From assembly GCA_019236735.1 (NCBI GenBank), contig JAFAIM010000003.1:1-55413 (forward strand): a stretch of 55,413 nt of DNA, in the 5' to 3' direction. Under the pieces are notes generated by a model. The model did no database searches. It was given only the letters and a program-made list of their open reading frames with translations, and was not told where the DNA came from. The translations under genes were made by a program, and so were the position numbers. This stretch comes from Burkholderiaceae bacterium. GTDB lineage: Bacteria; Pseudomonadota; Gammaproteobacteria; Burkholderiales; Burkholderiaceae_F. Shown piece by piece: positions 1 to 7,733 of this stretch (position 1 is the stretch's first letter; each line of letters begins with the position of its first letter).

Positions 1-661
1 ACGCGTCGGTGACGGTGCCCGAGACGATCAGCGGAACGCGCGCGCCGCGCCGCTCGAATTCCTGCTCAATCGCGAAAATCGCGGCCTTCGCGTTCAAGGT
101 GTCGAAAATGGTCTCGATCAGCAGCAGATCCGCGCCGCCGTCGAGCAGCCCGCGCGCCTGCTCGCCGTACGCAGCGGCCAAATCATCGAACGCGATGTTG
201 CGCGCGCCCGGGTCGTTTACGTCCGGCGAGATCGAGGCGGTGCGGGGAGTAGGTCCGATCGCTCCTGCCACGAAGCGCGGCCTGCCGTCGGCAGCGTGGC
301 GGTCGCAGACCCGGCGCGCGATGCGCGCCGCCTCTACGTTCATCTCATAAGCGAGGTCGGCCAGCCCGTAGTCTTGCTGGGCGATGCGATTGGCACCGAA
401 TGTGTTGGTGCCGACGATATCGGCTCCGGCCGCAAGGTACTGGTCGTGGATGTCCTCGATCACCTCGGGGCGAGTCAGCTGCAGCAGCTCGTTGTCGCCT
501 TTCAGGTCGACCGGGTGCGACAGGAAGCGGTCGGTGCGGCCGCGGCCGCGGAACTCGTCCTCACTCAGCTTTAGCCGCTGGATCATCGTGCCGCGCGGCC
601 CATCCATGATCAGGATGCGGCGCGCGAGCAACTCTCGCAGTCGGGTTTCGGTGTCGGACAA
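1..661 (-). CDS. metH: Cobalamin-dependent methionine synthase, N-terminal part (cut by window edge)
   Basis: Encodes the homocysteine-binding domain of methionine synthase, which transfers the methyl group of methyltetrahydrofolate to homocysteine through cobalamin in the cytoplasm. About 220 N-terminal residues are visible. They carry the family stretches GPTPRTASISPDVNDP and FDTLNAKAAIFAIE, which match E. coli MetH closely. The usual DGxMGTMIQ start of the barrel reads DGPRGTMIQ here. I chose a TTG start at 661: an in-frame TGA lies five codons upstream, GAGGA precedes the TTG, and no ATG or GTG occurs before residue 19. A TACAAT-like -10 lies on the same strand at 699-694. Whether the gene is full length or a split N-terminal half cannot be seen. 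Confidence 0.9.
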   Translation of the reverse strand, partial: MSDTETRLRELLARRILIMDGPRGTMIQRLKLSEDEFRGRGRTDRFLSHPVDLKGDNELLQLTRPEVIEDIHDQYLAAGADIVGTNTFGANRIAQQDYGLADLAYEMNVEAARIARRVCDRHAADGRPRFVAGAIGPTPRTASISPDVNDPGARNIAFDDLAAAYGEQARGLLDGGADLLLIETIFDTLNAKAAIFAIEQEFERRGARVPLIVSGTVTDA

Positions 662-740
662 GGCTTCCTCGAATCAGCGGTCGGACCGATCCGATTGTAT
701 CGGTGCCGCTGCGGGCGCCCGGCCGCGCCAGCCGCGCTGT

Positions 741-755
741 GGGCTGTTACAGCCC
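741..755. repeat. 15-bp perfect inverted repeat with CTGTTACAG core
   Basis: GGGCTGT-T-ACAGCCC lies between the end of the first proline-rich secreted gene and metH. No T-run follows on either strand, so it does not look like a terminator. The core CTGTnACAG recurs at 3070-3084 and at both ends of the element at 54968-55131. It could be a regulator site or a repeat remnant. Confidence 0.4.
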
Positions 756-796
756 GCCAGCCACTGCCGGATCAGCTGCGGTCGAGTGTCCGGCGC

Positions 797-1585
797 TTAC
801 CAGGGCGTGCCCGCGCCCAGGATTGCAGTGAAGATGCCGCCGCCGTAGGCGCTCTGCGTCTGGAAGTACAGGTCGCCGTGGTCGGTCTTGATCGGCACGC
901 TGGGGATCGACGGACAGGTGTGGGTGGTGAAATCGAACGACAGACACGCGTACAGGAAACCTCCCAGCAGCGCCGGGCCTTTGAGCTGCGTCGCGAGGTG
1001 CGGCACCGCGGGCGAATAGAACATCGAATCCTGCGGATCCTCCCGCAGTTGGACCAGCGCGCCCACGATCATGTCGTCGGCGTAGCCCGTTCCGATCTGA
1101 CTCGAACTGCAGGTCGCGGGATCCGTGCACCAGCTCAGCGCGACCGGATAAAAGGGGCCGACCGCGTAGCTTCCGAACCCGACCACCCCGTTGGTGGCGT
1201 CGTAGCGAACGAAGATCTGGTTGGCCGCAATGTTTGCGACGGTCGTGCTCAATCCTTGCTGCAGCGTCAGCACCGCCTGTCCGACGTCGTTTCGGTAGAC
1301 CGTGGCTCCATTTTCGATGACGGACTTGGTGTCGATCGTATAGCTGCGAAAGTCGAGTCGGAATTGGGCGCCCGAGAAATGCAGGCCATTTAGCTGGCCG
1401 TCCGCCACCCCATAGACGCTGTACAGCACCGGGATCAGCGGTGGCGGCCGGGGTGGAGGCGGAGGCGGCGGCAGGATCGGGACTGCGATCGCCGGGTTCG
1501 GATCCAGCAGCGGCGCCGCGCTCGCGGAGCCGGCGACAGTCGCGGCGGCCAGCAGAGCCAACGCCAGGGTGGTTGCGTGCTTCAT
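797..1585 (-). CDS. Secreted proline-rich protein A, unknown function
   Basis: A 262-residue protein with a clear Sec signal peptide (MKHATTLALALLAAATVAGS, cleavage near ASA-APL). The mature N-terminus is APLLDPNPAIAVPI followed by a run of prolines, then a globular domain of about 200 residues. I do not recognise the fold. The ATG at 1585 was preferred to one seven codons upstream because AGGAG sits six bases before it. The neighbour on the same strand is a paralog that shares the mature N-terminus, the proline run and the C-terminal TDHG...Y.Q signature. The four cysteines in the mature part suggest disulfides in the periplasm or outside the cell. The two genes are 68 bp apart and probably co-transcribed. 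Confidence 0.75.
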   Translation of the reverse strand: MKHATTLALALLAAATVAGSASAAPLLDPNPAIAVPILPPPPPPPRPPPLIPVLYSVYGVADGQLNGLHFSGAQFRLDFRSYTIDTKSVIENGATVYRNDVGQAVLTLQQGLSTTVANIAANQIFVRYDATNGVVGFGSYAVGPFYPVALSWCTDPATCSSSQIGTGYADDMIVGALVQLREDPQDSMFYSPAVPHLATQLKGPALLGGFLYACLSFDFTTHTCPSIPSVPIKTDHGDLYFQTQSAYGGGIFTAILGAGTPW

Positions 1586-1653
1586 CGTCTGCTCCTGCAT
1601 CTGCAATTCGAACGGTGGCCGGCAGCCGCGCGGATGGGGATCGCCGCGCCGCT

Positions 1654-2385
1654 TTAAGGGATCAAGTCGATCTTGAAAAGTGCCTGGTTCAGCGCGCCAC
1701 CGTAATCGCTTTGGATCAGCCCCGATGCGTCGGTGTCGAAGTACTGCATGTAGATGATGAAGGGTCCGTGGTCGGTCTGCAAAGGAACCGGATTACCGCA
1801 GCGGCCGGTTCCTCCGAGCGGAGGGCTGACCGGAACCCCGATGCAGGACCATTGGCGCCCGCTCTGCGCCACCGGAGTGACCAGATCCTTCACGTTCACG
1901 AAGACCGCGTCGATCCCCAGCGGATACGCGGGTTCCACGTTCTGGGGGTTGTTTCCAATGATCGAACCGAATCCGAAGCCGCCATTGGCCTGATCGAACG
2001 AAACGAAGACCTGCCCCGCATTGAAAACGGCATCGATCACCTGGGCGCCGCTGACGATCTGAACGCTCGCCGTCCCCTCCCTGATCTCCCAGCCGCTGCC
2101 GGTATAGCCCTTAGCATTGGTTTTGCTGAAAGGGAAAACGGCGGATTTCAACCCGACGAATTTCATAGTCACCAGCGCGTTGTGATACCGCACGCCCCCC
2201 AGCGAGACATCGGTGACGACGAATCCGGTGTAAACGACACGCGGCGGTAACGGCGGCGGAGGTGGCGGTGGTGGTATCGGTACGGCAATCGCAGAGCTTG
2301 GATCGGTGAGCGGCGCGGCGCTCGCTTCGCCGCAAATCGCGACTACCGAAAGGAGCGCGCATGCCAACGCGATCGCGTGCCTCAT
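1654..2385 (-). CDS. Secreted proline-rich protein B, paralog of its neighbour
   Basis: A 243-residue secreted protein. The signal peptide starts MRHAIALACALLSVVAICGE and the mature end begins APLTDPSSAIAVPIP, followed by eight prolines. Near the C-terminus TDHGPFIIYMQYFD aligns with TDHGDLYFQTQ of the downstream paralog, and both end in a Gly-Gly-rich tail. The ATG at 2385 has GGGAG six bases upstream; an extension to 2436 would add a charged non-signal leader and is rejected. Overall identity with the paralog is modest outside the ends, so the duplication is old. No enzyme motif is visible. A surface or periplasmic role is inferred only from export. About 255 bp upstream, to 2640, hold no recognisable gene. 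Confidence 0.75.
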   Translation of the reverse strand: MRHAIALACALLSVVAICGEASAAPLTDPSSAIAVPIPPPPPPPPLPPRVVYTGFVVTDVSLGGVRYHNALVTMKFVGLKSAVFPFSKTNAKGYTGSGWEIREGTASVQIVSGAQVIDAVFNAGQVFVSFDQANGGFGFGSIIGNNPQNVEPAYPLGIDAVFVNVKDLVTPVAQSGRQWSCIGVPVSPPLGGTGRCGNPVPLQTDHGPFIIYMQYFDTDASGLIQSDYGGALNQALFKIDLIP

Positions 2386-2640
2386 CTTTTTCTCCCTCTG
2401 CACTTCGAACAGAAGCCGCCGGCCGCGCTGCACCACATCGCGATCGTCTCGTACGGCTCACGCTGAGACTAAGCCGAGCGCCGCTGCATCGAGAACTTAC
2501 TTGAGTAACTTGGATTCGGTCATTGGGGTCAACCCGTAGGTAACGGCTTCGCGTGATTTGCGATTCGCGCGGCAGCGGCGACCCGAATCAGCGCGCTTAA
2601 GAACGCCGGTTCGTGCTAAGCAAGCGGGAAAGCGCGCCGG

Positions 2641-2898
2641 CTAATGCATTGCCAGCGGCTGGGTCATCAGTCCGGCGTAGCCGGTGAGAAAGGCGTCGAA
2701 CTCGTCGAAAGTCGGCTCGGTCGAGAGCAGTTCGTCGATCTCGCGCTTGAACTGCTGCGCGCGCGGGCCATCCAGGAAGATCTCGCGACGCATGCTCTTG
2801 TCCATGATTTCGAAACCGCCCGCGGGATGGCGATTCACGTCCCCGAAATCGGAGAATTCGAGAACGCAGAAATTGGAGCTGTTGTAGACCATGTTCAT
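2641..2898 (-). CDS. DUF3567 family protein
   Basis: An 85-residue cytoplasmic protein of the DUF3567 family, which I know as largely betaproteobacterial and functionally uncharacterised. Recognised by MNMVYNSSNFCVLEF at the start, GGFEIMDKSMRREIFLDG in the middle and the C-terminal TEPTFDEFDAFL and LMTQPL. The start at 2898 gives the usual family length and has AGAGG upstream; the open frame continues further upstream without family similarity. The gene stands alone on its strand, divergent from the SDR gene at 3097, with about 200 bp between them. Confidence 0.85.
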   Translation of the reverse strand: MNMVYNSSNFCVLEFSDFGDVNRHPAGGFEIMDKSMRREIFLDGPRAQQFKREIDELLSTEPTFDEFDAFLTGYAGLMTQPLAMH

Positions 2899-3069
2899 AT
2901 CAGCCTCTAACGCTGCGTCCAACTGCGAGATGAACTGGGAGGGGCCCAAGCCTCGAACGGTGGCGCACGCCCTTGTCTCTAATATCGGATCGCCGGCGCC
3001 TGTTCTCAAGTGTCGAACGTAACCTGGAAGTGAGCGCACGCTGACGAGAAAGCTCCCTTAAGGCAACGA

Positions 3070-3084
3070 GGACTGTCACAGTCC
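3070..3084. repeat. 15-bp perfect inverted repeat upstream of the SDR gene
   Basis: GGACTGT-C-ACAGTCC ends three bases before the Shine-Dalgarno of the SDR gene (GTG at 3097). As RNA it would form a 7-bp stem next to the ribosome site; as DNA it could be an operator. It shares the core CTGTnACAG with sites at 741-755 and 54968-55131. Confidence 0.45.
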
Positions 3085-3096
3085 AAGGAGGATCAT

Positions 3097-3801
3097 GTGA
3101 ATTCCGGGGTTGTCGTCGTAGCTGGAGCCGGACCAGGCCTGGGCCGCGCTCTGGCGCAGCGGTTCATCCAGGCAGGAATGCGCGCGGCGCTGCTCGCGCG
3201 CAATGCGGCCCGCTTAAGCGAGCTGGCCGCATCGCTCGGCGCTCAGGCGTGGCCGCATGCGTGCGACCTGACGGACCAAAACGCGGTCGCCGCCGCCTTC
3301 GATCGCCTGGAGCGCGAGCTCGGGCCCGCGCAGTGCGTGATCTTCAACGCGGGGACCTACCGGCCCGGCGCCGTGGTCGACGTCGCCCCCGGTGACTTCC
3401 TGGAGTGTTGGAAGGTCGGCTGCTATGCGGGCTTCCTGGTCGGGCAGCAGGCGGCGCGGCGGATGGCTGCGCGCGGCAGCGGCACGATCTTGTTCACCGG
3501 CGCCACCGCCTCGCTGCGCGGCAGTGCGCGCTTCGCCAATCTGGCTTCACCCAAGTTCGCGCTGCGCGCGCTGGCACAGAGCATGGCACGCGAGCTCGGC
3601 CCACGCGGCGTGCACGTGGCGCACGTGATCATCGACGGGCAGATCCGGTCGCTCGCGCGTGCGCCCGCTGATCCGGCCGCAACACCCGACTCGCAGCTGG
3701 CTCCCGAAGCGATCGCCGAAAGCTACTGGCAGCTGCATTTTCAGCAGCGCAGCGCTTGGACGCTCGAGCTCGACCTGCGTCCGTGGGTGGAGAAGTTCTA
3801 G
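3097..3801 (+). CDS. Atypical short-chain dehydrogenase/reductase lacking the catalytic Tyr
   Basis: A 234-residue Rossmann-fold protein of the SDR superfamily. The nucleotide-binding turn GAGPGLG is at 10-16 and NAG at 84-86. The usual YxxxK is replaced: the lysine is present (Lys153 in SPKFAL), but the position four before it is Leu149, and the region where catalytic Ser is expected reads TGATAS. Classical SDR chemistry is therefore doubtful; it may bind a nucleotide without catalysis or use other residues. Translation starts at GTG 3097, with AAGGAGG five bases upstream. An overlapping ATG at 3095 is followed directly by TGA. The substrate cannot be inferred from the neighbours. Confidence 0.85.
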   Translation: MNSGVVVVAGAGPGLGRALAQRFIQAGMRAALLARNAARLSELAASLGAQAWPHACDLTDQNAVAAAFDRLERELGPAQCVIFNAGTYRPGAVVDVAPGDFLECWKVGCYAGFLVGQQAARRMAARGSGTILFTGATASLRGSARFANLASPKFALRALAQSMARELGPRGVHVAHVIIDGQIRSLARAPADPAATPDSQLAPEAIAESYWQLHFQQRSAWTLELDLRPWVEKF

Positions 3802-3896
3802 TGTCCTGAGCGAAAACCCCCTTTCTCGTTCGTTGGATAGCGCCGCTCAGACGCCAGAATCGTCAGAATCGATGCAAGCATCATCGAGCCCTGGCG

Positions 3897-4445
3897 ATGA
3901 GAGCCTCGTCTGCCGTCGATCCCCTGCTGTTCGCCGCCGCGATCCTGTTGGCGGGCTGCTGGACCGCCCCGGTCGCGAATGTTCGACCCAAAGGCGAGCC
4001 TCGTCTGATTCAGGCTGCGATCGCGGTGGAGTCGATCAAGAGTCCAGCGATCGTGCAGTCGGTGGATGTCCACACCCGCACCATCGTCGTCCGCAGTCCC
4101 GCCGACGCTTCCGCGACCGTCTATAAGTTCGGCACGAAGGTCTCCAACTTCGATCAGATCAAAGTCGGCGACGAGATCGAGCCGACCGTTGTCGAGGAAC
4201 TGAGCGTGTACGTGCTGGAGAACGGCAAATTGCCGGGCAAAAACGGCGGACTGCAGACCGTCGAGCCTCACGCAAAGGTGTTGACAGTCGATTCCAGCTA
4301 TCGCCTGCTGACGCTGCAGTACCCCAACGGCCAAAAAGAGACTTTCAAAGTCGGCCTGGAAGCCCGGCTCGCACAGATGGAAGCGGGTGACGATGTCGTG
4401 ATCCGAACCATCGAAGCGGTGGCCGTGCGCGTGCGGTCGCGCTGA
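3897..4445 (+). CDS. Lipoprotein with two copies of a small OB-like module
   Basis: A 182-residue lipoprotein. The signal is MRASSAVDPLLFAAAILLAG with lipobox LAGC, so Cys21 should be lipidated. The mature part holds two related modules of about 50 residues: one begins IVQSVDVHTRTIVVRSP and ends VSNFDQIKVGDEIEPTVVEE, the other begins KVLTVDSSYRLLTLQYP and ends MEAGDDVVIRTIEA. This VxxVDxxxRxVxL ... VGDxV pattern occurs in uncharacterised proteobacterial lipoproteins I have seen but cannot name. Only 18 bp separate it from the outer-membrane protein downstream, so the two are probably co-expressed and may act together at the outer membrane. Confidence 0.8.
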   Translation: MRASSAVDPLLFAAAILLAGCWTAPVANVRPKGEPRLIQAAIAVESIKSPAIVQSVDVHTRTIVVRSPADASATVYKFGTKVSNFDQIKVGDEIEPTVVEELSVYVLENGKLPGKNGGLQTVEPHAKVLTVDSSYRLLTLQYPNGQKETFKVGLEARLAQMEAGDDVVIRTIEAVAVRVRSR

Positions 4446-4463
4446 TTCGCCGCCGCCGCAATC

Positions 4464-5447
4464 ATGGCCGGCACGATCACCGTTCGCTCCCGGCTGCGCG
4501 CCGCAGGCGCGATCGTCGGTGCGCTCGCCTCGCTCCTTTCGCATCCCGGTCTCTGTCAAATCACGCCCAGCCAGGCGAATCGGATCACGAGCGCGATCGT
4601 CAACCGAGTCGAGGCGCTGACGATCGAGGGCGGCGATCTGGGACTCACGGGTGGTAGCTACAGGATCCGCGGCAGCGACGACGACATGGACATGAACATT
4701 TCCAAGTTCGGGGGCTCCGGCGAGATCGGCGAGCCACGGCGCCTGGGAGACTCGAACGTAGCGTGGCAGCCTCGGGTGCAGGGCAGCATGGGAATCGTCG
4801 ACGCCGATAGTCACTCCCACCCGACCTCTCGCAACGGCGTTGGAGGCGAGTTCGCGACTTTCGCGATCGAGTTCGGCGGTGGCGCGCGCTTCTGGCTCAG
4901 CGATCAATTCAGCCTCGCGCCGACGCTGATGGGAATGTATGGGCATACATCGGACAACCCGCCGGCGCCCGCCTCTTCCTCGCAGACCCAAACCGGCGCG
5001 AACGCCAAGCTCGGCTGGAGCGCGGACACCTGGACCGTGCGGCCCGCGCTGAACATCCAGTACGCGATCACCTGGAACCGTACGATTTTCACTCTGTCCT
5101 CGGATGCGACTTTTTTCCATACCGAAAGCGCCGGCGGCTCCAACTCGAACAATGTCGAAGGAAACGCGGGAACACTGGCAAACGGCGTCGATATCGACAT
5201 TCCGCTGCGCAAGCAGCTGTTCGGACATGAGCTGCGCACCGGCGGCTATTTCAGCCGCACCGAGCTGTTCGGCGATCTGAAGGACGGCCTGGATACGGAG
5301 CACGTGTACGAGGTCCACGGCCGTCTCGTGCTGGACTTCCTGAACCAATTCTGGAAAGTTCAGTGGCTCGGCGTCGGCGGCTCGTACCTGTGGGGCACGA
5401 ATTTCAGCGGCTGGACGGTAGGCGCCGACGTGGCGTTCCGGTTCTAA
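4464..5447 (+). CDS. Outer-membrane beta-barrel protein, possibly of the solitary autotransporter-barrel type
   Basis: A 327-residue exported protein. A signal peptide (about residues 1-31, ending PGLCQ) is followed by a domain of alternating hydrophobic/polar strands typical of beta barrels, for example ARFWLSDQFSLAPTLMGMYG and WTVRPALNIQYAITW. The last strand ends GADVAFRF with C-terminal Phe, the BAM recognition signature. The layout resembles solitary outer-membrane autotransporter-like barrels (Pfam family PF11557, from memory), but this needs a profile search. The lipoprotein gene directly upstream is a likely partner. Confidence 0.7.
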   Translation: MAGTITVRSRLRAAGAIVGALASLLSHPGLCQITPSQANRITSAIVNRVEALTIEGGDLGLTGGSYRIRGSDDDMDMNISKFGGSGEIGEPRRLGDSNVAWQPRVQGSMGIVDADSHSHPTSRNGVGGEFATFAIEFGGGARFWLSDQFSLAPTLMGMYGHTSDNPPAPASSSQTQTGANAKLGWSADTWTVRPALNIQYAITWNRTIFTLSSDATFFHTESAGGSNSNNVEGNAGTLANGVDIDIPLRKQLFGHELRTGGYFSRTELFGDLKDGLDTEHVYEVHGRLVLDFLNQFWKVQWLGVGGSYLWGTNFSGWTVGADVAFRF

Positions 5448-5453
5448 TTGTCG

Positions 5454-5490
5454 AATGTTCCGCTTGACGGGTTCCGTAGTACGGAACATT
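5454..5490. promoter_or_regulatory. Probable higBA operator with overlapping palindromes and -35-like box
   Basis: GTTCCGTA-G-TACGGAAC (5471-5487) is a perfect 8+8 palindrome. A second, wider pairing exists: AATGTTCCG at 5454-5462 with CGGAACATT at 5482-5490. TTGACG (5464-5469) resembles a -35 box between them. The site ends eight bases before the higB start. This is the position where HigA-type antitoxins usually bind to repress their own operon; that role is inferred. Confidence 0.6.
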
Positions 5491-5497
5491 GTGCGGT

Positions 5498-5776
5498 ATG
5501 ATCCGCTCGTTTGCGTGTGCCGATACTGAGGCGCTGTTCCACAGTCGGGTGGTCGCGCGGTTCCGAAACTTCGAGCGCACTGCGAGGCGAAAGCTGTTGC
5601 AACTCCATGCGGCGACCGATTTGGCCAGCTTGCGGGTCCCTCCGGGCAACGAGCTGGAGGCGTTGAAAGCCGACCGCAAGGGACAGCACAGCATCCGGAT
5701 CAATGATCAGTGGCGCATTTGTTTCATTTGGAAATCGGATGGAGCCCATCAGGTCGAAATCGTGGACTACCACTAG
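5498..5776 (+). CDS. higB: HigB-type toxin, RelE/ParE superfamily
   Basis: A 92-residue toxin of the HigB (plasmid maintenance killer) family, ribosome-dependent mRNA endonucleases. Family signatures visible are MIRSFACADTEALF at the start, LHAATDLASLRVPPGN in the middle, and the C-terminal SIRINDQWRICFIW ... VEIVDYH. The ATG at 5498 gives the standard N-terminus; an ATG three codons earlier is in frame but adds nothing typical. It precedes the antitoxin gene by ten bases, the toxin-first order typical of higBA. Length matches the family, and no truncation is seen. Confidence 0.88.
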   Translation: MIRSFACADTEALFHSRVVARFRNFERTARRKLLQLHAATDLASLRVPPGNELEALKADRKGQHSIRINDQWRICFIWKSDGAHQVEIVDYH

Positions 5777-5786
5777 GGGGCGGAAG

Positions 5787-6131
5787 GTGGCCAAATTGCT
5801 CGATGAGATTCATCCGGGCGAGATTCTGATCGAAGATTTCCTGAGGCCGATGGGGATCAGCGCGCGCCGACTCGCTTCCGACATCGACGTATCTCCCAGC
5901 AGGATCAGCGAGATCATCCACGGCCATCGGCCCATTACGGCGGACACCGCACTGCGTTTGGGACTTTTCTTCGGCATGGAGCCGCGGTTCTGGCTGAACC
6001 TTCAGGCTGAGTACGACATGCGTATGGCCGAACGACAGGCGCGGGACAAGATCGCGCCGCGTATCCGCTCTTTGGAGGGTCGAGGCCAAGACGTCCGCCG
6101 GCGCTCGTCTCTTCACCCCAGGAACAGCTGA
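5787..6131 (+). CDS. higA: HigA-type antitoxin, XRE-family DNA-binding protein
   Basis: A 114-residue antitoxin with a helix-turn-helix at about 25-60 (MGISARRLASDIDVSPSRIS, then EIIHGHRPITADTALRL) and the family tail FFGMEPRFWLNLQAEYDM. It neutralises HigB and is expected to repress the operon through the palindrome at 5454-5490. Translation starts at GTG 5787 behind a GGGGGCGGAAG purine run, ten bases after higB. Its last 19 bases overlap the 3' end of ilvA on the opposite strand, so the two transcripts are convergent and share sequence. The last 15 residues (arginine-rich) are unusual for the family and lie near that overlap. Confidence 0.88.
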   Translation: MAKLLDEIHPGEILIEDFLRPMGISARRLASDIDVSPSRISEIIHGHRPITADTALRLGLFFGMEPRFWLNLQAEYDMRMAERQARDKIAPRIRSLEGRGQDVRRRSSLHPRNS

Positions 6132-7639
6132 TACGCGGGGTGTGCGCTCTCGTCCCAGTACCGGTATCCGAGCGTGGCCAGAAAGCGCCGAAACTGTCCC
6201 TTTTCTCCGCGCGGCACCTGCAGCCCCACCAGGATTCGCCCGTAATCCGCACCCTGGTTGCGGTAGTGAAAGAGGGAAATATTCCAGTCCGGCGACATCG
6301 AGCTCAAGAAGCGCATCAGCGCACCCGGGCGCTCGGGAAACTCGAAGCGGTACAACAGTTCATCCTTCGCCAAGGCGGAGCGGCCGCCCACCATGTGGCG
6401 CAAGTGAAGCTTGGCCAGTTCATCGTCGGTGAGATCGAGCGTCGCGAAACCGGCATGCCGGAACACACGTGCCAGCGTGTCGGCTTCGCCGCGGCGCGCG
6501 ATTTGCACGCCGACGAAGATGTGCGCAGCCGTGCTGTCGGCGATCCGGTAATTGAACTCGGTCACGTTGCGCTTTCCCACGAGCGCGCAGAAGCGCTTGA
6601 ACGAGCCGCGCTGCTCGGGGATTGTGACCGCAAACACCGCCTCGCGCCGCTCGCCGACTTCCGCACGCTCGGCGACGAAGCGCAGCCGGTCGAAATTCAT
6701 GTTGGCGCCGCTCGCGATCGCCACCAGAGTGCGCCCCTGCACCTGCTCGCGCTCCACGTACGCTTTGCAACCGGCCACCGCCAGCGCGCCGGCCGGCTCC
6801 AGCACCGAGCGCGTGTCCTGGAACACGTCCTTGATCGCGGCGCATAGCGCGTCAGTGTCGACCGTGACGATCTCGTCGACATGCTCGCGGCACAGCCGAA
6901 ACGTCTCCTCTCCGACCAGCCGCACCGCGGTGCCGTCGGAAAACAAGCCGACTTCGTGCAGCTGCACGCGCCGGCCGGCCTGCAGCGAGCGCGCCATCGC
7001 GTCCGAATCGCTGGTCTGCACGCCGATCACGCGGATGTCGGGTCGCAACGCCTTCACGTACGTGGCAACTCCCGAGATCAGCCCGCCACCGCCTACCGGA
7101 GCAAAGATCGCATGGATCGCGCCGCCGTTGTCCGGGTGATGCTGCCGCAGGATCTCCATCGCGATCGTCCCCTGCCCCGCAATGACGTCCGGGTCATCGA
7201 ACGGGTGCACGAAAGTGAGGCGATGGCGCTGCTGCAACTTCATCGCGCGCGTATACGCGTCCGAGTAGGAATCACCGTGCAACTCGACCTGGGCGCCGCG
7301 CGCACGCACGGCGTCGACCTTCACTTGCGGTGTGGTAATCGGCATCACGATCACCGCGCGGCAGCCCAGCCGTTGCGCCGCCAGTGCAACGCCCTGCGCA
7401 TGGTTGCCGGCCGAAGCTGCGATCACGCCGCGCCGGCGCGCGACGCTGTCCAGCTTGACCATCCGGTTATAGGCGCCGCGCAGCTTGAAGCTGAACACCG
7501 GCTGCAGGTCCTCACGCTTGAGCAGCACGCGGTTGCCGAGGCGCTGCGATAGCTCGGGCGCAGGGTCCAGAGCGCTTTCGATCGCAACGTCGTACACGCG
7601 CGCATTGAGCACGCGGCGCAGATAGCTATGGGCCGTCAT
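6113..7639 (-). CDS. ilvA: Threonine ammonia-lyase, biosynthetic
   Basis: A 508-residue PLP enzyme converting threonine to 2-oxobutanoate, the first step toward isoleucine. The PLP lysine is Lys52 in FSFKLRGAYN, and SAGNHAQGVALAA and GGGGLISG are the phosphate- and substrate-binding loops. The C-terminal part carries two ACT-like regulatory domains (roughly 330-410 and 425-505, with EFPERPGALMRFL), so feedback control by isoleucine/valine is expected. Length matches the long biosynthetic form rather than the short catabolic TdcB form. The 3' end overlaps higA by 19 bp on the opposite strand. Confidence 0.95.
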   Translation of the reverse strand: MTAHSYLRRVLNARVYDVAIESALDPAPELSQRLGNRVLLKREDLQPVFSFKLRGAYNRMVKLDSVARRRGVIAASAGNHAQGVALAAQRLGCRAVIVMPITTPQVKVDAVRARGAQVELHGDSYSDAYTRAMKLQQRHRLTFVHPFDDPDVIAGQGTIAMEILRQHHPDNGGAIHAIFAPVGGGGLISGVATYVKALRPDIRVIGVQTSDSDAMARSLQAGRRVQLHEVGLFSDGTAVRLVGEETFRLCREHVDEIVTVDTDALCAAIKDVFQDTRSVLEPAGALAVAGCKAYVEREQVQGRTLVAIASGANMNFDRLRFVAERAEVGERREAVFAVTIPEQRGSFKRFCALVGKRNVTEFNYRIADSTAAHIFVGVQIARRGEADTLARVFRHAGFATLDLTDDELAKLHLRHMVGGRSALAKDELLYRFEFPERPGALMRFLSSMSPDWNISLFHYRNQGADYGRILVGLQVPRGEKGQFRRFLATLGYRYWDESAHPAYQLFLG

Positions 7640-7733
7640 CGGCCGGTTCCCCCGGGAAGGCGTTCGGACGCGCGGCCGGAGGCGGCCGCAAGATGCGATT
7701 GTGCCTGGGATCGCGGCCGCGTTGCGCGACCTT

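Noticed and set aside
3798-5489. Open frame of 563 codons on the minus strand across the lipoprotein/barrel pair
   Set aside because: The opposite strand encodes a signal peptide with lipobox and a barrel with C-terminal Phe; the minus frame has no recognisable features.
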